Below are positions 1-12,313 of a stretch of 64,000 bases of DNA, in pieces. How positions within the stretch are numbered: the first letter of the stretch is position 1; each line of letters opens with the position of its first letter. Location of the stretch: positions 125,240,714-125,304,713 of the forward strand of contig NC_073691.1 of the NCBI RefSeq assembly GCF_029784155.1, written 5' to 3'. Source of the stretch: Uranotaenia lowii. Taxonomy: Eukaryota; Arthropoda; Insecta; Diptera; Culicidae. The notes under the pieces were generated by a model. The model was not told the DNA's origin, searched no databases, and saw only the letters and a program-made list of their open reading frames with translations. The position numbers were made by a program, and so were the translations under genes.

Positions 1-1113
1 AAATTTGAGTTTGGTTTGATTTCGTTCTCCTGGCTGTAAATGTTAACCAATTTTGATGATATTATATTCATTGTGTAGGTTTTTTATTCTATAAACTCAA
101 CATTTTAAAATAAAGTCAGTTTGTATTACCAGCTTGTCAGAAACTGGTTTAGAAAGCAAAAAGTCCGAAAAAATCAATTTTATTTATAAAATACTTATAA
201 CTTTTGACAGCTTTTCTGTATTTAGGTGTTTCATTGATGTTTTAAATCGTCAAGAATCCATCTATCCGACAATGTATAGATATGTTGGGGTTCAATGAAA
301 GTTTTTACCGCTATCTCAGATCTTCCGGAAGAAAAAAATCTTACTTTAAGAAAACGACATCCAGTTTTGGCTTTGCTAGCTGTATATCATTTCCCAATTA
401 ACCGATTATCAAAACTCAATTTTTTTATATTTTGTCGTTAATTTGATCAATATTTTCATAGAACACACTTGGTCTGTCAGAATTCCCAGTTCTCAAGTAT
501 ATCGGAATGATGATAGAGATGTTTGAAATGAGCGCTTCGGGTCATATTGACCCGAGCAGCTTTGGAGAGTTAATGGATTTTTGATTTGTCATGTAAGTGA
601 GGTCTTTGTTGTTCATACGTAATAAATAGAGGTAGTTAGGATGAGGATAACAGTATATGCAGATACAAAAATAAAAATAGATCGAGAGATCAAAGCAAAA
701 GATCTTTGCTTTAAATAAAATATTCGCTTTTCAAATATATTGATTACTTTAAAAGCGTGTTGGAAAGAATAAATAAAAAATTTTTGATCAAATCATGTGA
801 TTTCTATGAATGATTAATGATTTCAAAAAAAAATCTGTAATTTTGAAGTCTGTCTGGAAGAATGTATTATTTAATTCAAATAATAGTTTTATATTAACTT
901 GGAATAGAGAAGGAGAGTAACGTTGTGAATAAGGTGGTTTTTGGTAATACATAAGTATATTGAATGATTGTTTGTATAAGAAATAGAAAAGAATTTGCTT
1001 AAGTGTTTCTAGCGCAAACGCTTCAATCGGCATCTGAATGAGATGAAATATAGTCAAATATACAAAATCCCTGATGCACAAAGAGAGAGAAATAAATAAC
1101 AGCGAGAGGATGA
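1..1113. other. Non-coding AT-rich DNA, nothing recognised
   Basis: No frame with coding character, no tRNA-like fold and no clear repeat boundary was seen. The longest frame (minus strand, about 788-1081) is low-complexity and matches no family I know. It is probably intron sequence. Confidence 0.6.
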
Positions 1114-1121
1114 ACGAGCAG

Positions 1122-3370
1122 CAGGGCCGGATTAAGCCATCGGGGGGCCCGGGGCAATTTTTCTTGGGGGGCCCCTAAAATTCGATTTTTTTCAAAAGAA
1201 AATACAAAACCTTTCGAACGTGTAAAAAAAATGGAGATGAGAGCAGTATACTATCTTCAAATAGCCATGTTGTCTGCGTAGAACATAGTTTCTGGTAGTT
1301 TAGTTCAGTTTAGTTTATTCATTCAAAAGTAGCGTAAGACAATTGTCTTTTCATGATGCCACAATGGCGATATAGTAATGATGGAATGCACTTGAAAATT
1401 AATCTACATTTCTCTAACGATTTACCCTAATACGATTTACAATTTACAGTGTTCTAATTAAATAACATTGAACATTGCTTCTTAAATGTACTTAAATTTG
1501 AAATATTCTTAATCGAGTTCGGCAGTAAATTCCAAAGAACAACACTTTTGACAAAAAATCTTCCAATAAAAATTGGTAATCAATCACGTGCAACCATTGA
1601 GGAAGACTTTAGAAATTTCTTAGAAATAAAAACTCTGATTTAAGCTGCAAAATGCAAAATTAAATTCTCATTTTTTTTAAACCCTTATCACCAACTAACA
1701 TTCACTAATTTAAAAAAAATTACCGGTTTGATATGATTAATTATTTTCAAATCATCATTGATCGTTTAGTTTGTACTTATTTGAGAAATATTTACCTAGT
1801 GACAATTAGGAAGTGTCATGAAGATTTGAAACATAGATAACAAAATTTAAAAAAAATAAACAAAATAATTAATTCCACATTCCATAGAGGTACAGATATA
1901 AGAGTTTAAGAATTCAAAACTTTAAATCACGTTATATTCAGAACCAAAATTCAGTGTTTCAAATCTAAATCATAATTTCAAATCAAGTTTTGAGAAACAA
2001 AATATGAATTAAATTTAAATAAAAAGATACAAAGTTACAATCAGAGCAAAAGCAGAAATTGCACCAAATGTTAATTTTAATTCTATGTCTTTGAAACACA
2101 AATAAAATGTTTTCCTGAGATGTTTTTGAATATGATTCTCATCAGTTAAAATTTTTTTCTTATCAAATATATTCTAAATGTCACGAAAGTGTCATTCGAT
2201 GCCCTCAAAGCCAAAGCGGTGTTAGTGCAAAAATTATCGGTTGAAAAAAAATTGAGAATAAAGATTAAATGTTTAAAACACAGAATCAGTTATCATTGAA
2301 AGAAATCAGATAAGGAATCCAAATGAGTTTATTTAGTACCTTACACAAAGATCCTGAATTTTCAAAATTCAGAAAAATGATGAAACTGAACTTCAGTAAC
2401 TGAAGAAACAACACATGACTTGAAAATCCCAATGAACTGAATCTGGAAAAAGATAAGATTCAGATCATAGAAATATAGAAAATCACTCAATGGCACTAGC
2501 AACTCAACTATCAGATCATTTTTATGATAATTTGAGAATGATCATTTGGAAAATGATATACTGAATTCAGGATATTCACTTCAGTAGATGGTAAAATTTT
2601 GGTTGAACCAGTTAAAAATGTTCCAATACAAATTCTAGTCTAAGACAGAAATTGGGATGGTAATTCAATAAAGAAAACCTGTTCTGTCGATTGGTCCAAT
2701 TTAAGAAACTACAGTTTTTTTTAATATTTTACTTTCAAAAATAGGGAGGAAAAATGGTTCAGAATTTATAAACCAATGAAAATTTCAATAATAATGATTG
2801 AAAGGTGAAAAGTTATTGTAATACGCGGTATTAACCCGGATACTGCCCGGGTAAAATTATGAAATGTTTACCATAAAGCGAAATTAGCTGCTATTTTAGT
2901 GCAGTAAACCATGACTTGCAAGACGTTTAAATGTAATGAAAATGAGGAAATGTTTTTTCTTTATGTTACCTGTTCTGTACAGAATATCGTAACTGATAAG
3001 TTTCCATAAAAAATGAAAATTTGAGGTGTTTTGATCATATTTTTCTTATTTTTTTTTTCGAATTCGGTTTTCCCAGAAGATTTTTAAAATATAAAGCTCG
3101 CAAAATGTGAGAGAGCTCCTTCACTGCTTACTCTAGGGGGGCCCCTTAACTTTTTTTAAGACAAAAACTAATCTAGATATTATTTCACGGTGGCTCTTTA
3201 GTTTTTATATTTCAAGCTTTCATCCAGATTTTCCACTTAAGATTTCTTTTCATGGATTTGTAGTAGTATGATTAAAGTAATGTTAAAACTTTTTTTTCCC
3301 TCGGGGGGCCCCCTGAGCCGGGGGGCCCGGGGGCAAATGCCCCTTTTGCCCCCCCTTTAATCCGGCCTTG
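1122..3370. mobile_element. Non-autonomous hAT-type element, 2.25 kb
   Basis: The ends are near-perfect inverted repeats: CAGGGCCGGATTAA on the left, and TTAATCCGGCCTTG on the right, which reads CAAGGCCGGATTAA on the opposite strand. The element is flanked by an exact 8-bp direct repeat, ACGAGCAG (1114-1121 and 3371-3378). An 8-bp duplication with a CAG/CAA-starting terminus is the hAT signature. Just inside both ends are runs of G and C (around 1141-1174 and 3303-3355). The interior is AT-rich and has no transposase frame, so the copy could only have moved with a transposase supplied in trans. Confidence 0.88.
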
Positions 3371-3378
3371 ACGAGCAG

Positions 3379-4739
3379 AAAATATGAGAAAAGTACATAT
3401 TCTTCCTGTGATAGGAGATATTAACCAAACAGTAGCGCCACAAAGTGCTCCCTACAAGTTTAGAGTTTAGAGAATTTGGGAAGCTTTTAGGAACAGGCAT
3501 ATAATTAAAAGGAAATTAGCTCCTAATGTTATTTTTTAATAATTATTTAATTTAATTGACTAATAATTATTGGGCAAAATTTTGTCATGAGAAAGTACTT
3601 GCAAGACACGCCGACAGAAATACATTTGATTTTTTTACAAAAAAAATCGAAAAATGTGCAAACAGCTCTCACATAAGAGCAGACATTTCAGAAGTGCATT
3701 TTTCATACATGAAATACCACTCTTAAATAAAGCTATAAAAAATCTATATCATTTTAAATCTTCTTCCAATACAAAAAACAACTCAAACACTCCGTTGATT
3801 CCAGAAAAAATCCATCAAATTTGTTAACAGAAAACAGGATAAAATTCGAATTTTTTTCAACCAGGTTTTTTCCTAGAATGCTTTCCAGAACAGAACTTTC
3901 GTAAATTTAGCTTACAGATATCTCCAACAATTTATTTGAATGAAAGTTTTTGTGAAAATGTCACTTTTTCATTCAAAAACTTTTAAAATACTTAGGTGTG
4001 TTTTCAATCGCAAGAAGAACACCAGTTTTTGAAACTCAATTTATCGCTTAGTAGCTATCAATATTTTTTCAAAAAATATTTAAAACACTAGAAGAAGACC
4101 AAAATGATGATTCTACTTACTTTTTAAGAGATCTCTGAAGTAAAAAGCCGTAGTAAAATGAGTTTTAAATTTATCAAAAACTCACACCTTTTTGTTTTCC
4201 TTTTTTCCTTACTACAAAACGTCAAACATTTACCTGGCATCGCGAATGGTTGCTGAGGATAGACCCCCTCAAGTGAACGTTTAGAAACGCATGAAAAGTC
4301 GTCACGAAAAGTTCAATTAGCTAGGATACGACAGGTTGATTGGTCAGACATTTTTTTTAATAGGGTGGTCCTTAAAATAATTTAAAAACGTCCATTTCAA
4401 TGACAAATTATACCGGGTTGTAAACAAAACGAAAAATGTCAAATATTTAAAGAATCGGAAATGTTAGTAAAGACAAAATTTGAAAAAAAAAAAAAAATTA
4501 ATATGAAAAAAAAAAAAATATCCGCATTTCAAAACTTTGGTTTGACTTTGGATTTTGTGTTTCTTTTCCTAAAATTATATGATTTAGAATCACGAGATCT
4601 CAATTTGACAGTTCGGCTCCAGACTCCGTTCAATACGGACGTGTTTCCATGAGCTGTGCTGGTTTATCTACAGTTGTTGGAAAACGGAGAGTTACTTCGA
4701 GTGAGTGTTCAACCAAAAAGTGGAAAGTGGTGCTACAAG
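3379..4739. other. Non-coding AT-rich stretch upstream of the ORF1-like frame
   Basis: Mostly A/T-rich, with A-runs near 4484 and 4508. The left part has no recognised feature. The right part (about 4600-4739) may be the 5' leader of the ORF1-like unit, but I could not place its 5' boundary. Confidence 0.4.
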
Positions 4740-5804
4740 ATGGAGCCCAAACGTGAGAACACAATCATATTACGGTTTGGATCGCATTCCAGAAACCCAT
4801 CTAACAGCGAAGTGTTCGAATTTTTTGAAAAACAGTCGTGGACATGCGGTGAACTTAGTGCTATGTACAGGGAGAATTTTTGTCTCTATGTACGTTTCCA
4901 AACCGAAGAATTTATGAGAAAAGCTTTTACGAGATTAGGACCACAGGTGGCGTTTAATTATGAAGATGGTTCAACAATAAATGTCAGTGTTTCGGTTGCA
5001 AATCGTTCATCTACATACGTCCGAATTTTTGGTTTGCCTCCAGAAGTGGACGACAATGAAATAGCGAAGGTCTTGTCAAAGTTTGGAAAAATTCAGGAGT
5101 TAGTTCGCGAACGTTTTTCGGTTGATACGGGGTTTCCCATATTAAATGGGGTTAGAGGTGTGCATATGGAGGTGTTGGAGGAGATTCCAGCACAACTACA
5201 TATCCAACATTTAAAGACAAGATTGAATTACGAGGGACAGAAAAAGAAATGTTTTACGTGTGGTGCACTAGACCATTTCAAGGTCAGTTGCCCAAGAAGA
5301 CGAAGTGCAAACGAGCGCCTTGCGTCTAGCCGAACAAACAATGGAACGTTTGCTGACATCGTTTCAACGGGGCTGATCCACTCGGTGGCAGAATCACCAT
5401 CAGTGATGGTACACAGCCCAAAGATATCCGAAGATAAGAGAACAACTGAGGGCGATTTAGTTGATTCTACAATTAACATCGCCCAAAACGAGGAGCAATT
5501 AAACCGTGATCAGGTGGGATCTACTGGAAACGACATGGAGCTCTCGATAGAGGTTTTGAGTACCGGAACCAGTGCAACGGGACCAAGGATGGAGATGACG
5601 AAAATGGAGAAAGGAAAAAAGCGAGAACGAAAGATAATGTCCAACGAATCTGGCGATACTTCGGAGAGCGATGTAAGAGGTCGAAAGCAGCAGATAATCC
5701 CAGCAACTGGAATGGACATTCCGTCTGCGCAATCTCTGGTCACTCGTTCTCGTAGACGAGAGGCTAGGAGTTCTTCATGTGCACCAAGTGAACGACGAAA
5801 ATAG
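4740..5804 (+). CDS. Zinc-knuckle ORF1 (Gag-like) protein of a non-LTR retroelement
   Basis: An uninterrupted frame of 354 codons from the ATG at 4740. The frame is open further upstream but only from a GTG at 4656, an unlikely eukaryotic start. The middle (about residues 90-190) looks like the RRM-like fold of LINE ORF1/Gag proteins, with a YVRIFGLPPEV stretch followed by an acidic helix. Next comes a CCHC knuckle spaced C-x2-C-x4-H-x4-C (CFTCGALDHFKVSC, near residue 187), then a basic patch and a Ser/Glu-rich tail. In LINEs such proteins bind the element RNA and chaperone strand annealing. No ORF2 with endonuclease or RT follows; the unit ends in AATAAA motifs and an A-run. It could be an ORF1-only (half-LINE) element, a 3'-truncated copy, or a domesticated Gag-like gene. 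Lack of stops suggests a young copy or constraint. Confidence 0.72.
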   Translation: MEPKRENTIILRFGSHSRNPSNSEVFEFFEKQSWTCGELSAMYRENFCLYVRFQTEEFMRKAFTRLGPQVAFNYEDGSTINVSVSVANRSSTYVRIFGLPPEVDDNEIAKVLSKFGKIQELVRERFSVDTGFPILNGVRGVHMEVLEEIPAQLHIQHLKTRLNYEGQKKKCFTCGALDHFKVSCPRRRSANERLASSRTNNGTFADIVSTGLIHSVAESPSVMVHSPKISEDKRTTEGDLVDSTINIAQNEEQLNRDQVGSTGNDMELSIEVLSTGTSATGPRMEMTKMEKGKKRERKIMSNESGDTSESDVRGRKQQIIPATGMDIPSAQSLVTRSRRREARSSSCAPSERRK

Positions 5805-5823
5805 TTAGCTTTGAAGGTTTTTG

Positions 5824-5866
5824 AATAAAAATTTTAATAAATAGTTTTGAATAAAAAAAAAAAAAA
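5824..5866 (+). terminator. Polyadenylation signals and A-tail of the ORF1-like unit
   Basis: Three AATAAA hexamers (5824, 5836, 5850) follow the stop codon, and a run of 14 A closes the unit at 5866. This looks like the 3' end of a retroposed transcript. I did not find a convincing target duplication. Confidence 0.6.
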
Positions 5867-6734
5867 CTCTGAAATCTGAACTGTGAACTCTTAAAACTAA
5901 AATCATGATTCCAAACTGTAAAGTCTAAAAGCGGAAAGCCAAAATCTGGAATCCAAAATTTTTGCCGTCATACGTATCTTGCCCCGCTGATCATTGCCAT
6001 CCACCTCGATTCTTAAGTCTGAATCTAAATTCCATTTTTGAAACGTCCTTTTCAAATGACTCTCAATATTGATTTCGGTATTTCGGTAAATAGCATCCTA
6101 TGTGGTATTTTTTCTATGTCTTTCTGTCTATGTATGTTTGTTTTCGTGAATTAATTAGCATAATGATAGAGTAAGCTACTAGACTCAGAAGCTTTTTCCC
6201 ATGAATCACTTCACAGCTCGAATGGGATTTGAATCGCCTTTATCCTTTTACTGGAAACCTTTTCAACGATTTAAAAGAAACCATAAAAGTGCATTGGTCG
6301 AAAATTATAGTGTATAGGACACACTCGACTCTTCCACCCATCCATGGTCGGATCTTGATGTATAGATATCTCACGAAAACCGCATTCCCAACACTTTGAC
6401 CCATGGAATGTGCTTCGTTTGGCAGCAGCTGCTAAACAGGCACACCGACGGAATGGTTGCGTGTGGTTGGCTGGTCTTCGTGGAACTTCGAGACTGTAAT
6501 TAATTAAAAGTGATAAAATTATTAATCACTATAATAGCGGGAGCAGGCGAGCGCTTTTCCCAAATAACGGTTTTCGTGGAAACGGGTTTTGAAGAGATTA
6601 TCGTAAGCGACAATTCTTGTGAAAATGAGGGTGCCAAACATCCTCCAGGGGTTCCATGACCGATAGCTTCTCGAAGAAGTTTTCCTTTAAGCTGCTCACC
6701 AATTGATTCCTTCAATTAGTGTAAAGTTCAAAAA
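5867..6734. other. Non-coding; degenerate short-word repeat at the left
   Basis: 5867-5965 is built from loose variants of words like ctgaa, ctgtga and aaaatc. The same style recurs near 1900-2030, 9660-10090 and 16040-16690. The rest, including the more GC-balanced 6350-6500, has no recognisable gene. Confidence 0.4.
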
Positions 6735-6794
6735 CAAGATTCAATCAAGTACTTGAGCTTAGAGCTTGAGCTTAGATAAACCGTACATTTCAGT

Positions 6795-7012
6795 AGTTGC
6801 TACTCCGTGATTGACAAGAACCATCAAAATTGTACATAGATCCAAATAAATGGGGCTTGGGATTAGCTTACCATTTTCTGTGTACACGTTTCGAAGGTTC
6901 CTTATCTTTTATGGTCAATAACGGCGCCGGCCACGTCCTTACGGTTCATCGGGGAAAGGGAAGGATTGTTAGCTCGACTTCCGTTGCTACTAGAGACCGA
7001 ATACACCTCTAA
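6795..7012 (+). repeat. Dispersed repeat, copy 1 (second copy at 42.6 kb)
   Basis: Shares long blocks with 42607-42834, including GTTGCTACTCCGTGATTGA and the very GC-rich AACGGCGCCGGCCACGTCCT, in the same orientation. Here it runs on into the minisatellite; the other copy ends in an A-run. Confidence 0.8.
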
Positions 7013-7162
7013 ATCTCCACGGTCGTCACAGGAAGGGTGGTTTGTTAGTGGGGAAGGTAAATAAGATCTGGATTCCCTTTGGGAAGGGATGTGATCAAAG
7101 CCAAGTTAAATATTAAATGATCGTCGCGTCGCACACTATCGAGTACATCGCGTTTTTATTTA

Positions 7163-7592
7163 GAGCAAATACGTCCTAACATGGCATTTTTATACACGTA
7201 CAATGCACTAGGCGCATGTGCAACTCACCGAATTTTACCACGCACTTATAACGAGAAGAGCAAAACGTCCTAACGTGGCATTGTCATACACGTACAATGC
7301 ATTTAGCACCGGTGCAATTCACCGAAGATTATCGCGCGCTTAAAACTAGAAGAGCAAAAACGTCCTAACGTGGCATTGTCATACACGTACAATTTACAAT
7401 TTTATCGCGCGCTTAAAATGAGAAGAGCAAAACGTCCCAACGTGGCATTGTCATACACGTACAATGCACCTTGCACCGTCACATCTCACCGAATTTCTCC
7501 GCGCGCTTACAACGAGAAGAGCAAAACGTTCTAACGTGGTATCAATGCACTTAGTACCGGTGCAACTCACCGAAGATAATCGCGACACTTTA
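7163..7592 (+). repeat. Minisatellite, five units of about 73-95 bp
   Basis: Units begin at 7163, 7258, 7352, 7425 and 7519, each with GAGCAAAACGTCCTAACGTG or a close variant. Most continue with tcatacacgtacaatgca, a caccg block and a cgcgcgctt block. Unit 3 lacks about 20 bp and unit 5 lacks the tcatacacgta part. The divergence looks moderate. Confidence 0.9.
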
Positions 7593-7645
7593 TTTATAAA
7601 CACGGACGACCGAACCAACCGATCACGTAAATTTTCCCCACGCTA

Positions 7646-7775
<130 letters not shown>

Positions 7776-8642
7776 TGGATTCCTTCCTCTTCTCTCAAAT
7801 TTGCAACAATACTTAATTCTAAAGTTTAATTAATTTTGGAAAGGATTCTTTATCCCAGTACTGCTTTTAAAGTTTTGAGTTCGAAAACCTGTACTTTATA
7901 CTGGTTAAACAAGGCTTTAGCCCTAACTCTTTTTCATTTTATTTTCCAGTCTTTAATAATTTTTATATTTGCCTTGCTGTGTTGATTCAATTTAAAATTT
8001 GTAATACGAAAACCACTCCTCCAACTTCCCTTCCCACCGCGCACACACACACATATATACAAACAAACACACACTGTAACTTTTCTAAATAAATAAGGAC
8101 ATATTATTCTGGCGAGAAAAAAAACCCCACTACTTAGCTTTATATCCACGGTGCCACCTTCCAGTCACCTACGTATTAGCCGTCGAAAATCCAATTGGAG
8201 AGCTCTTGTCATCGTACTGACCCGTGCTGTCACGTGCAATGTTGCATTCAATACTACCATGCAACTCATTGCAAGTAACGCCTGTTACACTCGTTACTTC
8301 AATTTGGAGCTTTGTGCTGACGTTTTAAAGATGCTTTTAGAACAAAAGCTCACTAACTCCAAAACAAAATTTTCGATGCCATTTCAAGATGGACACCTCT
8401 TCCAACTTAAAATCAACACTTCACGCACAGAAAAATCACCAAATCACGCCATTTCACCAGAAATTTCACTTTCTCCGACGGCCATCAATTACCGCGCGAT
8501 CAAATAACTCTTTTAAAAGAATTAATAGCACACATTTCACTAGAAATTAGTTAATTTTCGACACCGACGCGAGGAAAACGTTTTGGACTTGGCAATGTTG
8601 CCAGAGCTCCTTTCAAAAAAAAACAAGATTCAATCAAGTACT

Positions 8643-11514
8643 ATACTAAAACTAAAAATTTACACTGACCATTTCTTATAACTGGTAACTAATATTGATA
8701 AGCATCGGAAGCGTCCATCAAAATGAGCACTCAATCAGGGGAATGGTTGAATTCCTAAGACCAAACGACTGGGCGGTCTAGCACTTCTAATAGGAGAATC
8801 ACCCCTAAATGAAGATGAATTGCACATGGCTAATCGAACCTGTCGCCAACTCTTAGGCTTTCAATCAGGTTCAAGAAATCAATGGAGTATGTGTAAGGAT
8901 ATTTTGGTGTAAGATACATTTTCCTACATTGAAAGTATCATGTATTCTTTCCTCTTTTCTGAAGTAACATACATATGTCTAGAATTCTTAAAACTAAAGG
9001 TTTACTTTCATTCAGTAAAATTGTGCCCCACATTACTCTGGACAGCGGCTTGTCGCAAAGACGCTCAACACGTGTGCGGATAGACATTTAACGCACAGTT
9101 TCTTCGATCACACACAATTTTATCGAGTTAGATTGAAGAGGGTGTTGAAGAGAAAAAACACTCAAATGGGACGTAAAAACATGGAAATCAAATCTGGCGT
9201 TCAATGGCATCCATTATTCAACTGGTACCCGAAATAATCATCAATCATTCGATTCGCCCTGTCGGAAGTCCGTTATGGAGAGCTTTCTTTTTAGTTATAG
9301 GTGTTTTTTTAAAGGCTATGAAATAAAATTATTGTTTTTATCTCCTTTATTTGGTGTGTAAAAACTGTTGAAGCCAATCAATTTTTGTATCAATAGTGGC
9401 TCTAAAGAGTAAAGGAAGTCACGGTTTTGTCAAGAATTCAATTTTAGATATTTCTAAAGCATTTGGCATCAAAATTGAAATTTCGAACTTTCCAATTTTC
9501 ATTGCTTTCTCCTAAGATGATTTTCAAGGAGCAAAAAATCGAAACTTTGAGCGCTTTGAGGCACTCCTAAACCAAGTGCGATTGAGCTGAAATTTTGCAC
9601 AGGCCAATTTTTTCCATATTAATTAATATTCAGGGAGACAACCGCCCTTACTTCAAAGAAAAACTTAAGAATTTAACCATACATTGAGTACATATTAAAT
9701 TTATGATTCAAAAATATTTGTTGACACCCAGAGTCAAAGTAAAAAGTTCAAAAGTCAACCATATATTGAGATTAAAACTTGGGCTTGGGATGACTGCAAA
9801 CATATGAATCTCTTTAAAGAATCAGAAGTTTCTCTTTTATTTTTTTAGGATTGGAATGCAGAACTTAATATTAGATTGCAAATATAGATTTTCCTCAAAT
9901 CTCAAACTTTACAATGTAGAAGATTTATATAAGTTTTGCATTTAGGGTTGAAATGATTGACTAAGAATACACTTAGAATATTATTAAAGCAGCTATCCTA
10001 ATAAAAACCTTGATTAAAAACTTAAAATTTGGATTTGCCATACCAAGCAAGAACTGAAAACCTAAAACCTAATTTATAAAAATATTAATCGTTATTGAAA
10101 AATTACTTATAAATATGAATAAGGATAACTTTTTAATAATTACCTTTATTCATTTTTATAAGTAGGTAGTTAATTTGATCTTAGTATTCGAATGTTGAAC
10201 TTCATTGAAAGGTGAAGTTTGGCTATATTTTGTCTTATCACAAAACTCCCGCAATTAGAGAGAAACTTTTCAGACATTTATAGGATCCGCATTAAATAAT
10301 CCTGAAGGAAAGAAATATCATCGAATAATTGAAAGCTTTTAATGCTATGTTGGGAAACTTTGCTGATGGTTGACTCGCATTTTCCTCTAAAAGAGGCATT
10401 CTGATCTTACTTTTTACTTTTAAGCTGTTCTATGGACATTGTTCTTTTTTCATTTGTTTAAAGAGGAGTTTAACCTTGGTGAACGCTCGCTCGCCCTATG
10501 TTCAATGAATATGATCACGCTATTTTTCTTTTCAATTTCATGGTCAATTTTATTCACATTTTAAGCAGTATGCGGTTACCTGATTTATATAGGAATTTGA
10601 AAATGATTTAAGTGTTTTCTCTGTTCATCCCTATTTTACTTCAAATAACGAGTGAGACATTTTCAAGTGTTCTCTCGATATATCTCACGATTTATTCTAA
10701 CAAATTGCTTGACTTGAATTCAGCACAGTGTTCCAGCTTTCCTCTCAGATTTTTTTTTAAATTTCCAACTGACTTCTTTTTTTATTTAAAAGAAATAAAA
10801 CATGCTCGAAACGTATTCTATAATCTCATTTACTGCTCTAATCAATACTTGCTTTATTTCGTCACAATTTCAGTTGAAATTACAAACTGTCATCTCAACT
10901 CTTTTGAATAGATTTTTTTAAACCTTGTTTCAAAATATCTTCAACTGCCTTTAGTTTTCATTTTCACCAATCTGCCATCTCAACTCGCTTCAAAAATTTT
11001 TTTTAAATAATTTATGACTAGCTTTCGTCCTTTTCAAGTTTAAAAGGTGCACCAGCATTTGATTCGAAAAAATGAACTGCCACCATATTTGCCACGATAT
11101 CAGTCAAAAATTGAATTTCGTGGCCTACTTGAAGGCGTTTTATCTATGAGGATATCAAAAAGTGTATTTCAAAAAGCGAAATTTTTGATACGTTTAGCAA
11201 TAACAAATAAGCTTTTGCCAAAGTATGTACAGTTTAGAAAAATGCGATGAACATGTTACTAAACATTTGTTGTAACAATCATTATATTCCATACAATCAT
11301 AATTCTATTTCTGACTACTCTTCCGGTATGATGCGTTCTATCCACTAGTTTCGGCGTTCTACCCTGTGTGTTTTCTAGCTGGTTGAGTTTTTAACAAAAC
11401 ATATAATCAAAATTGAGTATTTATCGTTATTTTTCTCTGTAGTAAGGCGTTACGATTATTTATTATTGAATCAAAAGATCATATATTAATCCAAATGATA
11501 TTTTAAAATTAAGA
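8643..11514. other. Non-coding DNA, no gene recognised
   Basis: Mostly AT-rich. 9000-9300 is more balanced in composition but shows no exon or family signature. Frames at 10612-10911 and 11047-11250 are AT-driven and match nothing I know. 11250-11514 may be 3' UTR of the adjoining LINE. Confidence 0.45.
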
Positions 11515-11516
11515 GA

Positions 11517-12077
11517 CTAACTACAAATACAAATCTCTACTGAACTTAGAACACTAAGAATTCTTCTCCGGAATACAACCTTCGAAACGTCAAAATCAAA
11601 ATGCTCTGAAAAGCGGTTGAAAGTCTTAATGACGCCGTAATCGTTCAGTCTAAGAGGAACGAAGAGCTGAAGACCCAGATTCCTCAAACCTCGAGGTCGG
11701 ACGCTGAGTGGAAGAACTTCCAAAAGTGCGGGTGAGTCGATTGTTGATGAAAGTAGATCAGCGACGAAAAACGCACGAGTGGCGGTCCTGAGAGCTTGCT
11801 GCGTGTTGATCAGGCGGCAGCGGCTTTCGTAGTTGGGAAGTCGAAAAGGGTCTTGCTAGTTTAAGTGTCGAAGGGCATACCTTACAAAACGTCGTTGGAT
11901 GGCTTCGATGCGATCAGAACCGTTTTGATAATATGGGCACCAAACTACAGAAGCATATTCAATGATCGATCGAACCGAACTACACTAAAGACTCTTCAGG
12001 CAGTAGATGTCCTTCAAGTCCTTCGTCATGCGGAAAAGAAGACCCAGGCTTCTGGTGGCCTGTCAACGATATAGTTC
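11517..12077 (-). pseudogene. LINE ORF2, C-terminal part (right part at 21842-23045)
   Basis: Minus-strand frames carry the C-terminal region of a non-LTR retrotransposon ORF2 of the R1/Jockey-like kind. There is a post-thumb segment with IIEYASVVWCPYY, then the terminal block LPLSVRPRGLRNL...FVPLRLNDYG, with the stop at 11517-11519. One frame change near 12050 and an in-frame stop near 11860 break it. The reading continues across the LTR element to the RT domain at 21842 onward, and the two parts join at the 5-bp target duplication. This shows that one LINE copy was split by a later insertion. 3' UTR and tail limits were not determined. Confidence 0.85.
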
Positions 12078-12273
12078 TGTGAGAGCGAATCAAAACTATT
12101 TTCTTGTACTCTGAAAGCTTAATCTTGAACTAAACTATACCTCTTCTCGAATCTAATAAATAAAGGCAGTTGAATTCTGAAGTCAAAAAAACAAGACGTG
12201 TTTCACTACTATCCGCACCTCACTGTGCCCGAAAAAGGTTTAGAGAACATTGTCCAGGGTTAGGGACATAACA
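12078..12273 (+). repeat. Left LTR, 196 bp
   Basis: Begins TGTG and ends ACA, directly follows the AGTTC target copy, and is followed by a primer-site-like TACTGGCGACGAGGATA. An AATAAA lies at 12158-12163. The right LTR is almost wholly lost, so LTR-LTR divergence cannot date the insertion. Confidence 0.82.
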
Positions 12274-12275
12274 TA

Positions 12276-12292
12276 CTGGCGACGAGGATATA
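12276..12292 (+). promoter_or_regulatory. Putative primer-binding site of the LTR element
   Basis: TGGCGACGAGGAT starts two bases after the LTR end. A TGG start and this position are typical of tRNA 3'-end primer sites; I did not assign the tRNA. Confidence 0.55.
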
Positions 12293-12313
12293 AGCGGTTC
12301 GGAACACAGGAAC

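Noticed and set aside
4656..4739. Extension of the ORF1-like protein to 382 residues
   Set aside because: That start would be GTG; the ATG at 4740 is the sensible eukaryotic start.
7163..7592. CRISPR array
   Set aside because: Whole units of 73-95 bp repeat in tandem without spacer structure, and the window is eukaryotic; it is a minisatellite.
10612..10911. Possible membrane protein of 99 residues
   Set aside because: Phe/Leu richness follows from T-rich DNA; no start context, splice sites or family likeness.
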